A DNA stretch of 64,000 nucleotides from Nocardia higoensis NBRC 100133. GTDB lineage: Bacteria; Actinomycetota; Actinomycetes; Mycobacteriales; Mycobacteriaceae. How positions within the stretch are numbered: the first letter of the stretch is position 1; each line of letters starts with the position of its first letter. The translations under genes and the position numbers were made by a program. Shown piece after piece: positions 16,542-25,006 of this stretch. The notes under the pieces are model-generated. The model searched no databases. It had not been told where the DNA came from and worked only from the letters and a program-made list of their open reading frames with translations. Location: positions 1 to 64,000 of the forward strand of contig NZ_BAGA01000102.1 of the NCBI RefSeq assembly GCF_000308595.1. The letters run 5' to 3'.

Positions 16542-17815
16542 CGCCCGCTCCGGAAGGGATCGGCGAGCACGACCGCGCTCTGGAATCCGCCGAAACCGCT
16601 GCCGACCGAGAGCACCACGTCGATCTCGTGGTCGCGGGCGGTCAGCGGTACGTAGTCCAGATCGCATTCGGGATCGGGGTTGTGCAGGTTCGCCGTCGGC
16701 GGCACCACATTGTTGGTGAGCGCGAGCACCGAGGCGGCGATCTCGATCGAGCCGATCGCGCCGAGCGAATGCCCGACCATCGACTTGATGGAGCTCACCG
16801 GGGTGCGGTAGGCGTGCTCACCGAGACTGCGCTTGAAGGCGGCGGTCTCGTGCCGGTCGTTCTGCTTGGTGCCGGAGCCGTGCGCGTTGATGTAGTCGAT
16901 CTCGTCGCCGTCGATGCGGGCCTGATCCAGCGCCACGCGGATGGCCTCGGCCATCTCCTTGCCGTCCGGCCGCAACCCGGTCATGTGGAAGGCGTTGGAG
17001 CGGGTGGCGTGCCCGGCCAGTTCGGCGTAGATCGTCGCGCCGCGACGGCGCGCGCTCTCCAGTTCCTCGAGCACGAACATCGCGGCGCCCTCACCGAGGA
17101 CGAACCCGTTGCGGCTGGCGTCGAACGGCCGGGAGGCGTGCTCGGGATCGTCGTTGCGCGGCGTCGTCGCCTTGATCGCGTCGAAGCAGGCCACGGTGAT
17201 CGGGCTGATCGGCGCGTCGGTGGCGCCGGCCACCATCACGTCCGCCCCGCCTTCGCGCAACACCTCCGCCGCGTAGCCGACGGCGTCGAGACCGGAGGTG
17301 CATCCCGTCGACACGACGGTCGACGGTCCTTGCGCGCCCACCGCCCAGGCCACCTCGGTCGCGAACGAGCTCGGGACGAAGTAGTTGTACAGGTGCGGCA
17401 CGGCGTAGGTGTGATCGACCAGTTCCAGCCGGCCGCCGTCGCTGACCGTGCGATATTCCTGGTCCAGCCCCATCGTCGCGCCGACCGCGCTGCCGATGGT
17501 GACGCCGGTCCGGAACGGGTCGATGTCGTCGAACTCGAGGCCGCTGTCGGCGACCGCCTCGCGGGCGGTCACCACCGCCAACTGCGCGGCGCGATCCATC
17601 CGCCGGATCTCCTGCGGCGTCAGCCCGTGCAACTCGGGATCGAAGTCGATCTCCGCGGCCACCTGCGACCGGAACGGCGTCGCGTCGAACAGGGTGATCC
17701 GTCCGGTCGCGGTGCGCCCGTTGGAGATCAGATCCCAGAAGTTCTTGGCGCCCACGCCGCCGGGCGCGCTCACCCCCACGCCGGTGATGACGACCCGGCG
17801 TTCCCCGGCGCTCAT
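16538..17815 (-). CDS. Type II ketosynthase alpha subunit
   Basis: A 425-residue condensing enzyme with the full catalytic set: Cys172 in VSTGCTSGLDAVG, the first histidine in NAHGSGTKQND and the second in SMVGHSLGAIGS. It performs the Claisen condensations that build the poly-beta-ketone on the ACP. Its start overlaps the cyclase stop by 4 bases and its stop overlaps the CLF start by 4 bases, so all three are translationally coupled. The order cyclase-KSalpha-CLF-ACP is that of urdF-A-B-C. Confidence 0.97.
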   Translation of the reverse strand: MSAGERRVVITGVGVSAPGGVGAKNFWDLISNGRTATGRITLFDATPFRSQVAAEIDFDPELHGLTPQEIRRMDRAAQLAVVTAREAVADSGLEFDDIDPFRTGVTIGSAVGATMGLDQEYRTVSDGGRLELVDHTYAVPHLYNYFVPSSFATEVAWAVGAQGPSTVVSTGCTSGLDAVGYAAEVLREGGADVMVAGATDAPISPITVACFDAIKATTPRNDDPEHASRPFDASRNGFVLGEGAAMFVLEELESARRRGATIYAELAGHATRSNAFHMTGLRPDGKEMAEAIRVALDQARIDGDEIDYINAHGSGTKQNDRHETAAFKRSLGEHAYRTPVSSIKSMVGHSLGAIGSIEIAASVLALTNNVVPPTANLHNPDPECDLDYVPLTARDHEIDVVLSVGSGFGGFQSAVVLADPFRSGR

Positions 17816-18165
17816 CGGGCGTCCCAGTCGTAGAAGCGCTCGGCCATGGCATCGGCGGGCGAACGCCAGGTCTTCGGGTCGTAGGCCTCGATGAACGGCT
17901 TCAGATCCTCGCTGATCCGGACGAACCGGGAATCGGTCTTGGCCTCCTCGATGCGTTCGCCGCCGTTGTCGGCGTCGAAGTCCTGGAGATGGAAGTACAG
18001 GCCGCGGTAGTGGAAGAGCTGGCGGCGGCGCGTGCCCATCCGGTGTGGCATCTCGGTGGTGTCGAATTCCCGGAAAAGCCCGGCGACTTCGCCCGCGGAC
18101 GCGAGGTCCATGCGGGCCACGATCAGTGTGCTGAACAATGTCTTCCCCTTCTCTCGGGTGTTCAT
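17812..18165 (-). CDS. TcmI-family polyketide cyclase (UrdF/JadI-like)
   Basis: A 117-residue ferredoxin-like-fold cyclase with 'STLIVARMDLASAGEVAGLF' (key LIVARM), 'MGTRRRQLFHYRGLYFHLQDF' and a C-terminal 'AERFYDWDAR'. In angucycline pathways this family closes the later rings. The ATG at 18165 overlaps the oxygenase stop as ATGA. An internal TTG at the codon for Leu10 stands 6 bases after AGAAGGGG and would give the family-typical start (L/M)FSTLIVARM, so the real N-terminus may be there. Confidence 0.93.
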   Translation of the reverse strand: MNTREKGKTLFSTLIVARMDLASAGEVAGLFREFDTTEMPHRMGTRRRQLFHYRGLYFHLQDFDADNGGERIEEAKTDSRFVRISEDLKPFIEAYDPKTWRSPADAMAERFYDWDAR

Positions 18166-19616
18166 CTGGCGGGCCCGAACCAGCGGTCCAGGGCGGTCGG
18201 CAGGTCGTGATGGGTGCCCGGGGCGGCCCAGGCGACGTGACCGTCGGGGCGCACCAGCAGTGCGGTGGTGCGCGCGGCCGGATCGATCGGTTCGGCCGGT
18301 GTCGCGGTCACCACGTCGACGCGGTCGATCCACGGGCGCGCCCGCTGTCGCAGCACGGCGTTGTCGGCCAGATCGAGCAGCACGCCACGGCCGGATCGCA
18401 GCAGCGCGGCGGTGTCGGTGGCGCGCCCGTCCCGGCTCAGCGCGCGGCGCGGTAGCCGGGCGCCGAGCAGCGGATGGCTGCCACCGCCGACGTCGTAGCG
18501 GATGTCGAGTCCGGTGACCCTGGCGGCGAGATGCCGTTCCACCTCCGGGTAGGCGACGAGTTCGCTCAGTACCTCGCGCAGCGGTGCGACCTCCTCGCCG
18601 CCGAGGATGAACAGGCTCTGCGCCTTGGTGTTGGTCAGCAGCCGCTGCCCCACCTCGTACCGCTCGCTGTGATAGGTGTCGAGCAGCGACACCGGTGCGG
18701 TGCCGCGCACCACCGCCGCCAGCTTCCAGCCGAGGTTCACCGCGTCCTGGATGCCGGTGTTCATGCCCTGTCCGCCCGCGGGTAGATGGACGTGCGCGGC
18801 ATCGCCCGCGAGCAGCACCCGGCCGCGCCGGTACTCGGTGACCAGGCGTGCCGCGTCGCCGAAAGCGCTCACCCAGATCGGTTCCGCGTGCGAGATGTCC
18901 ACATCGGTCAACCGCTTCCACACGTCGGCCACTTCCGCGAAAGACGGTGGCCCGTCGCGTCGCTGGGGTGGTGCGCCGCGCTCGCCGACGATGATCCGGT
19001 ACGCGCCGCCCGGCAGCGGGGCGCTCATCACCATGCCGCCCGCGACCTGCTGGCCGATCATCCGCGGCGCGATCTGCACGCCCCGCAGATCCGCGAGCAG
19101 CAGTTCGGTCGTCGCGGGGGTGCCGGGGAAATCGAAGCCGGCGGCCTTGCGGACGACGCTGCGCCCGCCGTCGCACCCGACCAGGTAACGCGCCCGCAGC
19201 GACTCCCGCCCCGCGAGGTGCACGGTGACACCCTCGTCGTCGCTGTCCAGACCGACCACCTCGTGCCCGCGCCTGATGTCGGCGCCCAGTTCCCGCGCCC
19301 AGCCGGCCAGCACCGCCTCGGTCGTCGACTGCGGCACGGTGCGGGCGGCCGCCAGCGGCGCGCCCAGCACCGAGAGGTCGAGCGGGATGCCGCCGAAGTG
19401 CCCTGCCGTGCCGGTCTCCACCGGGCCGAACCGCGGTAGCAGTCCGCGCTGGTCGAGCACCTCGGTGGTGCGCAAGGTCAGCCCGATGCCGCGTGACTCG
19501 CCGGTCGGGGCGGTCAGGCGGTCGAGGACGATCACGTCCACACCGGCCAGCCGCAGTTCCCCGGCGAGCGTCAGGCCGGTCGGACCGGCGCCCGCCACGA
19601 TCACCGTAGTATCCAT
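18162..19616 (-). CDS. FAD-dependent aromatic monooxygenase (UrdE/PgaE-like)
   Basis: A 484-residue full-length flavoprotein hydroxylase: GAGPTGLTLAGE at the N-terminus, DG motif LVGCDGGRSVVRKAAG, GD motif LLAGDAAHVHLPAGGQGMN, then a thioredoxin-like C-terminal domain. It is the partner of the fused oxygenase-reductase; in angucycline pathways UrdE/PgaE hydroxylates C-12 of the tetracyclic intermediate. AGGAGG lies 5 bases upstream of the ATG at 19616, the strongest site in the operon. It precedes the cyclase gene, as urdE precedes urdF. Confidence 0.93.
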   Translation of the reverse strand: MDTTVIVAGAGPTGLTLAGELRLAGVDVIVLDRLTAPTGESRGIGLTLRTTEVLDQRGLLPRFGPVETGTAGHFGGIPLDLSVLGAPLAAARTVPQSTTEAVLAGWARELGADIRRGHEVVGLDSDDEGVTVHLAGRESLRARYLVGCDGGRSVVRKAAGFDFPGTPATTELLLADLRGVQIAPRMIGQQVAGGMVMSAPLPGGAYRIIVGERGAPPQRRDGPPSFAEVADVWKRLTDVDISHAEPIWVSAFGDAARLVTEYRRGRVLLAGDAAHVHLPAGGQGMNTGIQDAVNLGWKLAAVVRGTAPVSLLDTYHSERYEVGQRLLTNTKAQSLFILGGEEVAPLREVLSELVAYPEVERHLAARVTGLDIRYDVGGGSHPLLGARLPRRALSRDGRATDTAALLRSGRGVLLDLADNAVLRQRARPWIDRVDVVTATPAEPIDPAARTTALLVRPDGHVAWAAPGTHHDLPTALDRWFGPAR

Positions 19617-19636
19617 CTCTGCCTCCTGAATCCCGT

Positions 19637-21400
19637 TCACGCAGCGCGGCTTTCCGAGTCGTCGAGCCGGCACAGGGTGGCGCCCGAGCTCACGGACGCA
19701 CCGACGGCCACGGTCAGTTCGCGCACGACGCCTGCCCGGTGCGCGGTGAGGGGCTGCTCCATCTTCATGGCCTCGACGACCACGACGAGATCGCCCTCGT
19801 CCACCCATTGCCCTTCCGCGACAGCGACTTTCACCACGGTGCCCTGCATCGGCGCGACCACCGCGTCGGCGGCGGCCGCCCGCCTCGTGCCGCCACCCCG
19901 CGCCACCCGGCCGGACCGGCGGGGCGTGGTCTGCCCCGGGGCGGACCGTGGCGTGGCGGGCAGCGACACCTCCAGGCGGCGGCCGCCGATCTCCACCACC
20001 ACCGTCTCGCGCTCCGGGTGCGGCTCGGCGAGCGCGTCCGCGATGTCCTGCGCGGGGATCCGGTTGTCGAACCCGGTCTCGATCCAGCGTGTGTGCACCG
20101 CGAAAGGTTCAGCGGTGAAGGCCGGTTCCTCGACCACCGCGCGATGGAACGGCAGTGTCGTCGGCACGCCGGTCACGGTGAATTCCGCCAGCGCGCGACG
20201 CGCTCTGGCCAGCGCCTGATCACGGGTCGCCCCGGTGACGATCAGCTTGGCCAGCAGCGAATCCCACGCGGGGCCGATCACCGAGCCCGGCCCGACGCCG
20301 GTGTCGACGCGCACGCCGGGACCACTCGGCAGGACCGATGCCGTCACCGTGCCCGGCGCGGGCAGGAATCCCCGTCCCGGATCCTCGGCGTTGATCCGGA
20401 ACTCCAGCGAATGCCCGCGCGCGGGCGGATCGTCGTAGCCGAGCGCTTCACCGCGCGCGATCCGGAACATCTCCCGCACCAGGTCGATGCCCGTCACCTC
20501 CTCGCTCACGGGGTGCTCGACCTGGAGTCGGGTGTTCACCTCGAGGAAGGTCAGGGTGCCGTCGCGGCCGATGAGGAATTCGCAGGTGCCCGCGCCTACG
20601 TAGCCGGCCCGCGACAGGATCGCCTTCGAGGCCCGGTACAGCTCCGCGCGCTGTGCGGCGCTCAGAAACGGCGCGGGCGCTTCCTCGACCAGCTTCTGAT
20701 GCCTGCGCTGCACCGAGCAGTCCCTGGTCGAGATCACCACCACGGTCCCGAAAACATCTGCCAGGCACTGGGTTTCCACGTGCCGAGGCTCGTCGAGATA
20801 GCGTTCGACGAAGCATTCGCCCCGGCCGAAAGCGATGACCGCCTCGCGCACCGCGGCGTCGAACAGCTCCGGGATCTCCTCGCGTTGTCTGGCGACCCGC
20901 AGGCCCCGTCCGCCACCGCCGTAGGCCGCCTTGATCGCTATGGGCAGCCCGTGCAGGTCGGCGAACGCGACCGCATCGGCCGCGCCCCGGAGGGGTTCCG
21001 CCGTCCCCGCGACCAGAGGAGCGCCGACCTCGCGGGCGATCCCACGGGCCGACATCTTGTCGCCCAGCGCGCGGATCGCCGCGGGTGGTGGACCGATCCA
21101 GATCAGGCCCGCGTCGATCACCGCCTGCGCGAAATCGGCGTCCTCGGAGAGGAATCCGTATCCCGGATGGACGGCATCGGCTCCCGACGCGGCGGCGGCA
21201 TCGAGGATCGCGCCCGCGTCGAGATAACTGCTCGCGGGGGTGGCACCACCGAGCGCGTACGCCTCGTCGGCCAGCCGCACGTGCAGGGCGTCCCGGTCGG
21301 GTTCGGCGTAGACCGCAACGCTGGTCAGGCCCTCGTCGCGGCAAGCCCGCACGACCCTGACGGCGATCTCGCCACGGTTGGCTATCAGTACTCGTCGCAT
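19637..21400 (-). CDS. Acyl-CoA carboxylase alpha subunit (biotin carboxylase + biotin carrier)
   Basis: A 587-residue protein. The biotin carboxylase part has RRVLIANRGEIAVRVVRA, the ATP-grasp glycine loop 'AAYGGGGRGLRV', 'EVNTRLQVEHPVSEEVTG' and ends near residue 450; a linker rich in Arg/Pro leads to the carrier domain with EAMKMEQ, whose Lys is biotinylated. It carboxylates biotin for transfer by the beta subunit at 9699-11270, which lies 8 kb away in the same operon. GAGGGGG is upstream of the ATG at 21400; a longer frame overlaps the upstream gene and is not supported. Confidence 0.95.
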   Translation of the reverse strand: MRRVLIANRGEIAVRVVRACRDEGLTSVAVYAEPDRDALHVRLADEAYALGGATPASSYLDAGAILDAAAASGADAVHPGYGFLSEDADFAQAVIDAGLIWIGPPPAAIRALGDKMSARGIAREVGAPLVAGTAEPLRGAADAVAFADLHGLPIAIKAAYGGGGRGLRVARQREEIPELFDAAVREAVIAFGRGECFVERYLDEPRHVETQCLADVFGTVVVISTRDCSVQRRHQKLVEEAPAPFLSAAQRAELYRASKAILSRAGYVGAGTCEFLIGRDGTLTFLEVNTRLQVEHPVSEEVTGIDLVREMFRIARGEALGYDDPPARGHSLEFRINAEDPGRGFLPAPGTVTASVLPSGPGVRVDTGVGPGSVIGPAWDSLLAKLIVTGATRDQALARARRALAEFTVTGVPTTLPFHRAVVEEPAFTAEPFAVHTRWIETGFDNRIPAQDIADALAEPHPERETVVVEIGGRRLEVSLPATPRSAPGQTTPRRSGRVARGGGTRRAAAADAVVAPMQGTVVKVAVAEGQWVDEGDLVVVVEAMKMEQPLTAHRAGVVRELTVAVGASVSSGATLCRLDDSESRAA

Positions 21401-21420
21401 ATCCGGTTCCCCCTCGCCCG

Positions 21421-22599
21421 TCACAGGTAGGCCGAGTTGGGCGGCAGTCCGACCAGCGACCGGCCGTACAGTTCGATGTTCACCGCGGGCGTGATCATGG
21501 CGTGCAGCGATGCGGCGTGGACATCGCGCTGCAGCCGGCCGATGGCCACGTCCCGGTGGATCGACGAGCCACCCGAGGCCTGGGCGAGAATCTCCACCGC
21601 CTGCTTGGCCTGCCGGGCGACCCAGCCGATCTGGACCCTCGACCACACCCGTTCCTGCTCGGTCCACGGCTCGTTCGCCGCGGCCTTGTCATCGATCACC
21701 TGGGCGAACCGGCGCGCCCGCGCCTCCGCGTCCTCGATGAGCAGCGCCGCCTCACCGACCTGGAGGTGGGTGAGCGGGGCCGAACGCGCGTCGGGGTAGT
21801 CGGTGTAGGTGAGCGGACGTCCCGGCAGCCGCTCCAGGAAGCCCGCCAGAGCCGCGCGCGCCGCGCCGACCAGCTGACCGGTCTGGATCGCCGTCACCGG
21901 AACCAGCACCGGCGCTCCGTACCGCGGCTTGGCCGCGTTCACGACCGACTTCGACCTGTTCTGGTAGAAGTCCTCGGCCGTGATGACACGATGCTCGGGG
22001 ACGAAGACGTTCTCCGCGATCGTCGAGACGCTGCCGGAACCCTCCAGACCGGAGGTGTGCCAGTCGTCGACGATCTGCAGGTCCGACACCGGTGTGAGCG
22101 CGAAGATCGGCACGGGCTCGGCGCCGGGTTCCGAGGCGAGCGCCACGGTGATCTTCCACTGTGCGTGCAGCACTCCGCTGTTGAATCCCCACCTGCCGTT
22201 GAACACCCAGCCGCCCTCGACCCTGGTGGCGGTGCCGGTGGCCGCGGTCGTGCCGGAGATCCGCACGTTCGGCGTCGCGAAGACCTCGTCGAGCGCGGCA
22301 TCGGGCCACAGGGCCGACATCCAGGTGAGCGAACCGTAGATCGACAGGCAGAAGGCCACCGAGGTGTTGCCGCGAGCGATCTCGCCGAGCACCTCCACGA
22401 AATCGCCGACATTCGATTCGAAGCCGCCGTACTGGGCCGGAACCTGCATTTTCAGTAATTCCGATTCTTCGATCGCGGCGATGACGTCGTCGGGCAGCCG
22501 GCGGTTCTCATCGATCCATCTGGCGCGTGATCGCAGCAACGGCGCCAATTTCGTCGCGCGTTCGACGAGTTCCTCACGGGTGGGGGCGCTGACGGGCAT
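21421..22599 (-). CDS. Acyl-CoA-dehydrogenase-fold flavin monooxygenase
   Basis: A 392-residue protein of the acyl-CoA dehydrogenase fold, closest in layout to two-component flavin hydroxylases (HpaB/HsaA/ActVA-ORF5 type): 'LLRSRARWIDENRRLPDDVI', 'KMQVPAQYGGFE', 'VSTIAENVFVPEHRVI' and a helical C-terminus ending PPNSAYL. It lacks an obvious acyl-CoA dehydrogenase catalytic context and therefore probably hydroxylates an aromatic polyketide with reduced flavin; a flavin reductase partner is not seen. AGAGGAAA lies 6 bases upstream of the ATG at 22599. It is the first gene of the minus-strand operon, behind the palindrome at 22738-22762. Confidence 0.85.
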   Translation of the reverse strand: MPVSAPTREELVERATKLAPLLRSRARWIDENRRLPDDVIAAIEESELLKMQVPAQYGGFESNVGDFVEVLGEIARGNTSVAFCLSIYGSLTWMSALWPDAALDEVFATPNVRISGTTAATGTATRVEGGWVFNGRWGFNSGVLHAQWKITVALASEPGAEPVPIFALTPVSDLQIVDDWHTSGLEGSGSVSTIAENVFVPEHRVITAEDFYQNRSKSVVNAAKPRYGAPVLVPVTAIQTGQLVGAARAALAGFLERLPGRPLTYTDYPDARSAPLTHLQVGEAALLIEDAEARARRFAQVIDDKAAANEPWTEQERVWSRVQIGWVARQAKQAVEILAQASGGSSIHRDVAIGRLQRDVHAASLHAMITPAVNIELYGRSLVGLPPNSAYL

Positions 22600-22719
22600 G
22601 GTCGATTTCCTCTCGCCGAATGTCGCGAATGCAGGCCGAGGCCGGGGGAAAGTTCGAAAGTGACTCGGCAGCAACGCCGTTCATCGATCACATGCAATCT
22701 CGCACGGCCTTCACCTGCG

Positions 22720-22762
22720 GCTCAAGAGGAGTGGACGGACTCTACGGTCGCCCCGTAGGTTT
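22720..22762 (-). promoter_or_regulatory. Palindromic operator and -35-like element of the minus-strand biosynthetic operon
   Basis: CTACGG-TCGCC-CCGTAG (22742-22758), extended by GGTTT on one side, shares the half-site CCGTAGGTTT and the 5-base spacer with the site at 1775-1799. Read on the minus strand, TTGAGC (22725-22720) starts 12 bases beyond the 10-bp arm, followed after 18 bases by GAGATT as a possible -10. The spacing equals that of the other site. A second set of dyads lies just upstream (22775-22811). Confidence 0.6.
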
Positions 22763-22774
22763 TCCGCCCGGAAT

Positions 22775-22811
22775 CACGGGGAGACCCGTGGGTGCGGACC
22801 CGTGGATCCAC
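22775..22811. repeat. Additional inverted repeats in the operon promoter region
   Basis: CACGGG-GAGA-CCCGTG (22775-22790) and the perfect palindrome GTGGATCCAC (22802-22811) stand 13-50 bases beyond the operator of the minus-strand operon. They may be further protein-binding sites or DNA-structure elements. Nothing else is recognised in the 541-base gap 22600-23140. Confidence 0.35.
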
Positions 22812-23140
22812 AGGTAGACGGCCTGAAGAATGGTGCGATCCCATTTCGTTCACCGCGAGCGCAGATCTCCCCGATCGCCGGCGAACATGCTCGTTCCGAG
22901 CGATCAGAACAATGATTTCACAGACAGTTCACCCGAACTCGGCACACGGCGAAATCGCCTGTTTCCGTGAGGTATCGGAGACAGGCTCGGGAAGCGGCGG
23001 CTCGAGCGTATTGCACCCGGAATGGATTGCGACCGGCGACAAAAGCCGGAAAGGCCCCCGCAGACACGCGGAACCGCGCGCCGTACGGCGGCCACGAACC
23101 GCCGAAGGCGCGCGGACTCCCGCACGCGCGAATTATCCGG

Positions 23141-24550
23141 TCACGCGGTTCTGCGCGCACCCATCACCCGGGGAAGCTGACGCCTTCCCGCTATTCCGAG
23201 CTTGCGGTACACATTCGACAGGTGGAATTCGACGGTGCGCACCGTCAGGAACATGGTCTCGGCGATGGATTTGTTGCTGTACCCCCGCGAGGCCAGATCG
23301 GCGATCTTGAGTTCCTGTTTGGTCAACTGCGCGGCGCGATTGCGATCGTCCAATGTCCCGAGCACCGAATTCGCCTGTTGGAGCACAGGCCCGCTGCCTG
23401 CCGCCACCGCGAGCTCGGTGGCGGTTTCGACGACGCTGCGCGAACGGCCGGCATCCCCCCAGACGGCGTACAACTGTCCCAGGTCGCACAGCGCCCCCAT
23501 CAGCTCGTAGCGCAGGCCCGCCAGGTCGAGCAATTCGACAGCACGCTCCAGCGTGGCGATGGAACGGCTGTCCTGGCGCGCCATGCCGAGCGCGTGCAAC
23601 GCGCGTCCCACCGCACCGGGCGAGCCCCACCGCCGCGCCGCGGCGAGCTCGTCCTCGGCCAGGGCGGCCGCGAGATCGCAGCGGCCGAGCCCTGCCGCCG
23701 CGTGCGCCGCCTTGGACCGCCACGGCACGATCGCGGGGTTGGCGACGTTCAGCGCGGTCAGGACCTTGCCCGAGGCCATATGGTCGGCGAGGCTCTGTTC
23801 GAGGTCACCCTCGACCCGGTACAACTCCCCGCGCGCGGCGAGCGCATGCGCCCGGTCGGGCAGCGCCTCGACCGACTGCATGCGCTCACAGGCCAGGCGT
23901 CGCGCGTTCCGCATATCGCCGACCTGGACGAGCGCCTCGAGCAGCCAGGCGAGCACCAAGCCGCGCAGTGCGGGCGACGCCCCGGTCAGCAGCGGCGACA
24001 ACGCCTCGACAGCCGCCGCGGGACGACCGCCCAGGATGTCGATCCTGGCCTTGACCAAGATCAGGACCTCCACGGTCCGGCGCGGGAGATCGCGGCGCGC
24101 GGCCGCGAGGAGATGCTCGCAGTACGCCGCGGCCTGCGACCCCCGATCCGCGTAGACCAGCACGAGCAATGCCAGCCACAGGCAGCCCGCGTCGGGTTCA
24201 CAGGACTCGAAATCCAGGATGCGTTCCGAGCGCCGGACGAGCGACTCTCGGTTCATCACCCCGCAGTGGGCGAACAGCATGCTCTGCACGCCGTCGCACA
24301 GCCTGTCCCCGTCGCCGAACCGGTCCCGCGCCTCGGCCGTGCCGATGCCGGTGAGGTAGTCGATGGTGACGGTCAGTCGTGGATCCCTGCGCTCACACCC
24401 CGATCGCGCCGTTCGCTCCGACTCGGCACACTCTCCGCAACCCGACGCGAATGTCGCCGTGAGGGGCGCGACGGACGCGGACCCCTGATGTTCCACCATG
24501 CCGTTCATGCGGACACCACGCGACGGTAGTTCGGTCTGCGCGGCCGGCAC
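23141..24550 (-). CDS. LuxR-family regulator without an ATPase domain
   Basis: A protein of up to 469 residues. The C-terminal 60 residues are a LuxR/NarL helix-turn-helix: 'LTKQELKIADLASRGYSNKSIAE' followed by 'TVRTVEFHLSNVYRKLGI'. The long middle part is made of helical, TPR-like repeats rich in Ala/Leu, as in the second half of large LAL/MalT regulators, but the N-terminal Walker-type ATPase of those proteins is missing and there is no room for it upstream in frame. It is the best candidate activator of the two palindrome-bearing operons. The start is uncertain: GTG 24550, ATG 24508 or ATG 24499, none with a clear ribosome site. Confidence 0.82.
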   Translation of the reverse strand: MPAAQTELPSRGVRMNGMVEHQGSASVAPLTATFASGCGECAESERTARSGCERRDPRLTVTIDYLTGIGTAEARDRFGDGDRLCDGVQSMLFAHCGVMNRESLVRRSERILDFESCEPDAGCLWLALLVLVYADRGSQAAAYCEHLLAAARRDLPRRTVEVLILVKARIDILGGRPAAAVEALSPLLTGASPALRGLVLAWLLEALVQVGDMRNARRLACERMQSVEALPDRAHALAARGELYRVEGDLEQSLADHMASGKVLTALNVANPAIVPWRSKAAHAAAGLGRCDLAAALAEDELAAARRWGSPGAVGRALHALGMARQDSRSIATLERAVELLDLAGLRYELMGALCDLGQLYAVWGDAGRSRSVVETATELAVAAGSGPVLQQANSVLGTLDDRNRAAQLTKQELKIADLASRGYSNKSIAETMFLTVRTVEFHLSNVYRKLGIAGRRQLPRVMGARRTA

Positions 24551-24603
24551 GAATGCGTGCCGTGATCGGAGGAAATTTCCAGGTACCGACTATCGATCAT
24601 GTA

Positions 24604-24618
24604 ATCACCCCTGGTGAT
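24604..24618. promoter_or_regulatory. Inverted repeat upstream of the LuxR-type gene
   Basis: ATCACC-CCT-GGTGAT lies 54-68 bases upstream of the longest start of the regulator, in an AT-richer stretch. It could be an operator for autoregulation. The whole gap 24551-25006 holds this dyad, the hairpin at 24950-24987 and no gene. Confidence 0.4.
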
Positions 24619-24949
24619 GCAAACTCCGGGCGCCCACGACGTTGTCGGCCGCCCGTGCCGTCCCACCCCGTAAGTGAAACTACCAGTACCACAAGCGAAT
24701 TGCAGTGATCGGCACCATACGCTTTACATGATCGTATCCCTTGCCGGTACCGGCGGGACTTTTCGGGTGACATTCAGGGCCCGTGGCCGATATCAGCACA
24801 TACTCTCGGCCACAAGGTTTTCTGTCGGTGAACCTTCCGTTTTCGACAGTGGACAATCTTTCGGCGCATGTCGCGAAGAGCGGTCTCCTGATATCGAAAT
24901 CACCGACCGAGGTGACATGGGAACTACTGTCCCGGCGCCGAGACGAGAG

Positions 24950-24987
24950 GGGGGAGTCGCACGAACCGACGGTCGCGCGACTCCCCC
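24950..24987 (-). terminator. Hairpin terminator after the MFS gene
   Basis: GGGGGAGTCGC (24950-24960) and GCGACTCCCCC (24977-24987) are perfect 11-bp arms around a 16-base loop, 20 bases beyond the stop of the minus-strand MFS gene. No U-tract follows. Confidence 0.65.
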
Positions 24988-25006
24988 GAGAGGCCACAGC
25001 TTCGGG

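Noticed and set aside
19739..21430. 563-codon plus-strand frame opposite the biotin carboxylase gene
   Set aside because: No recognisable domain and fully antisense to a gene with conserved catalytic motifs.
24848..24858. Single DnaA-box-like AGTGGACAA
   Set aside because: One mismatch and no partner at 18 bp, unlike the two pairs at 52.9 and 62.6 kb.
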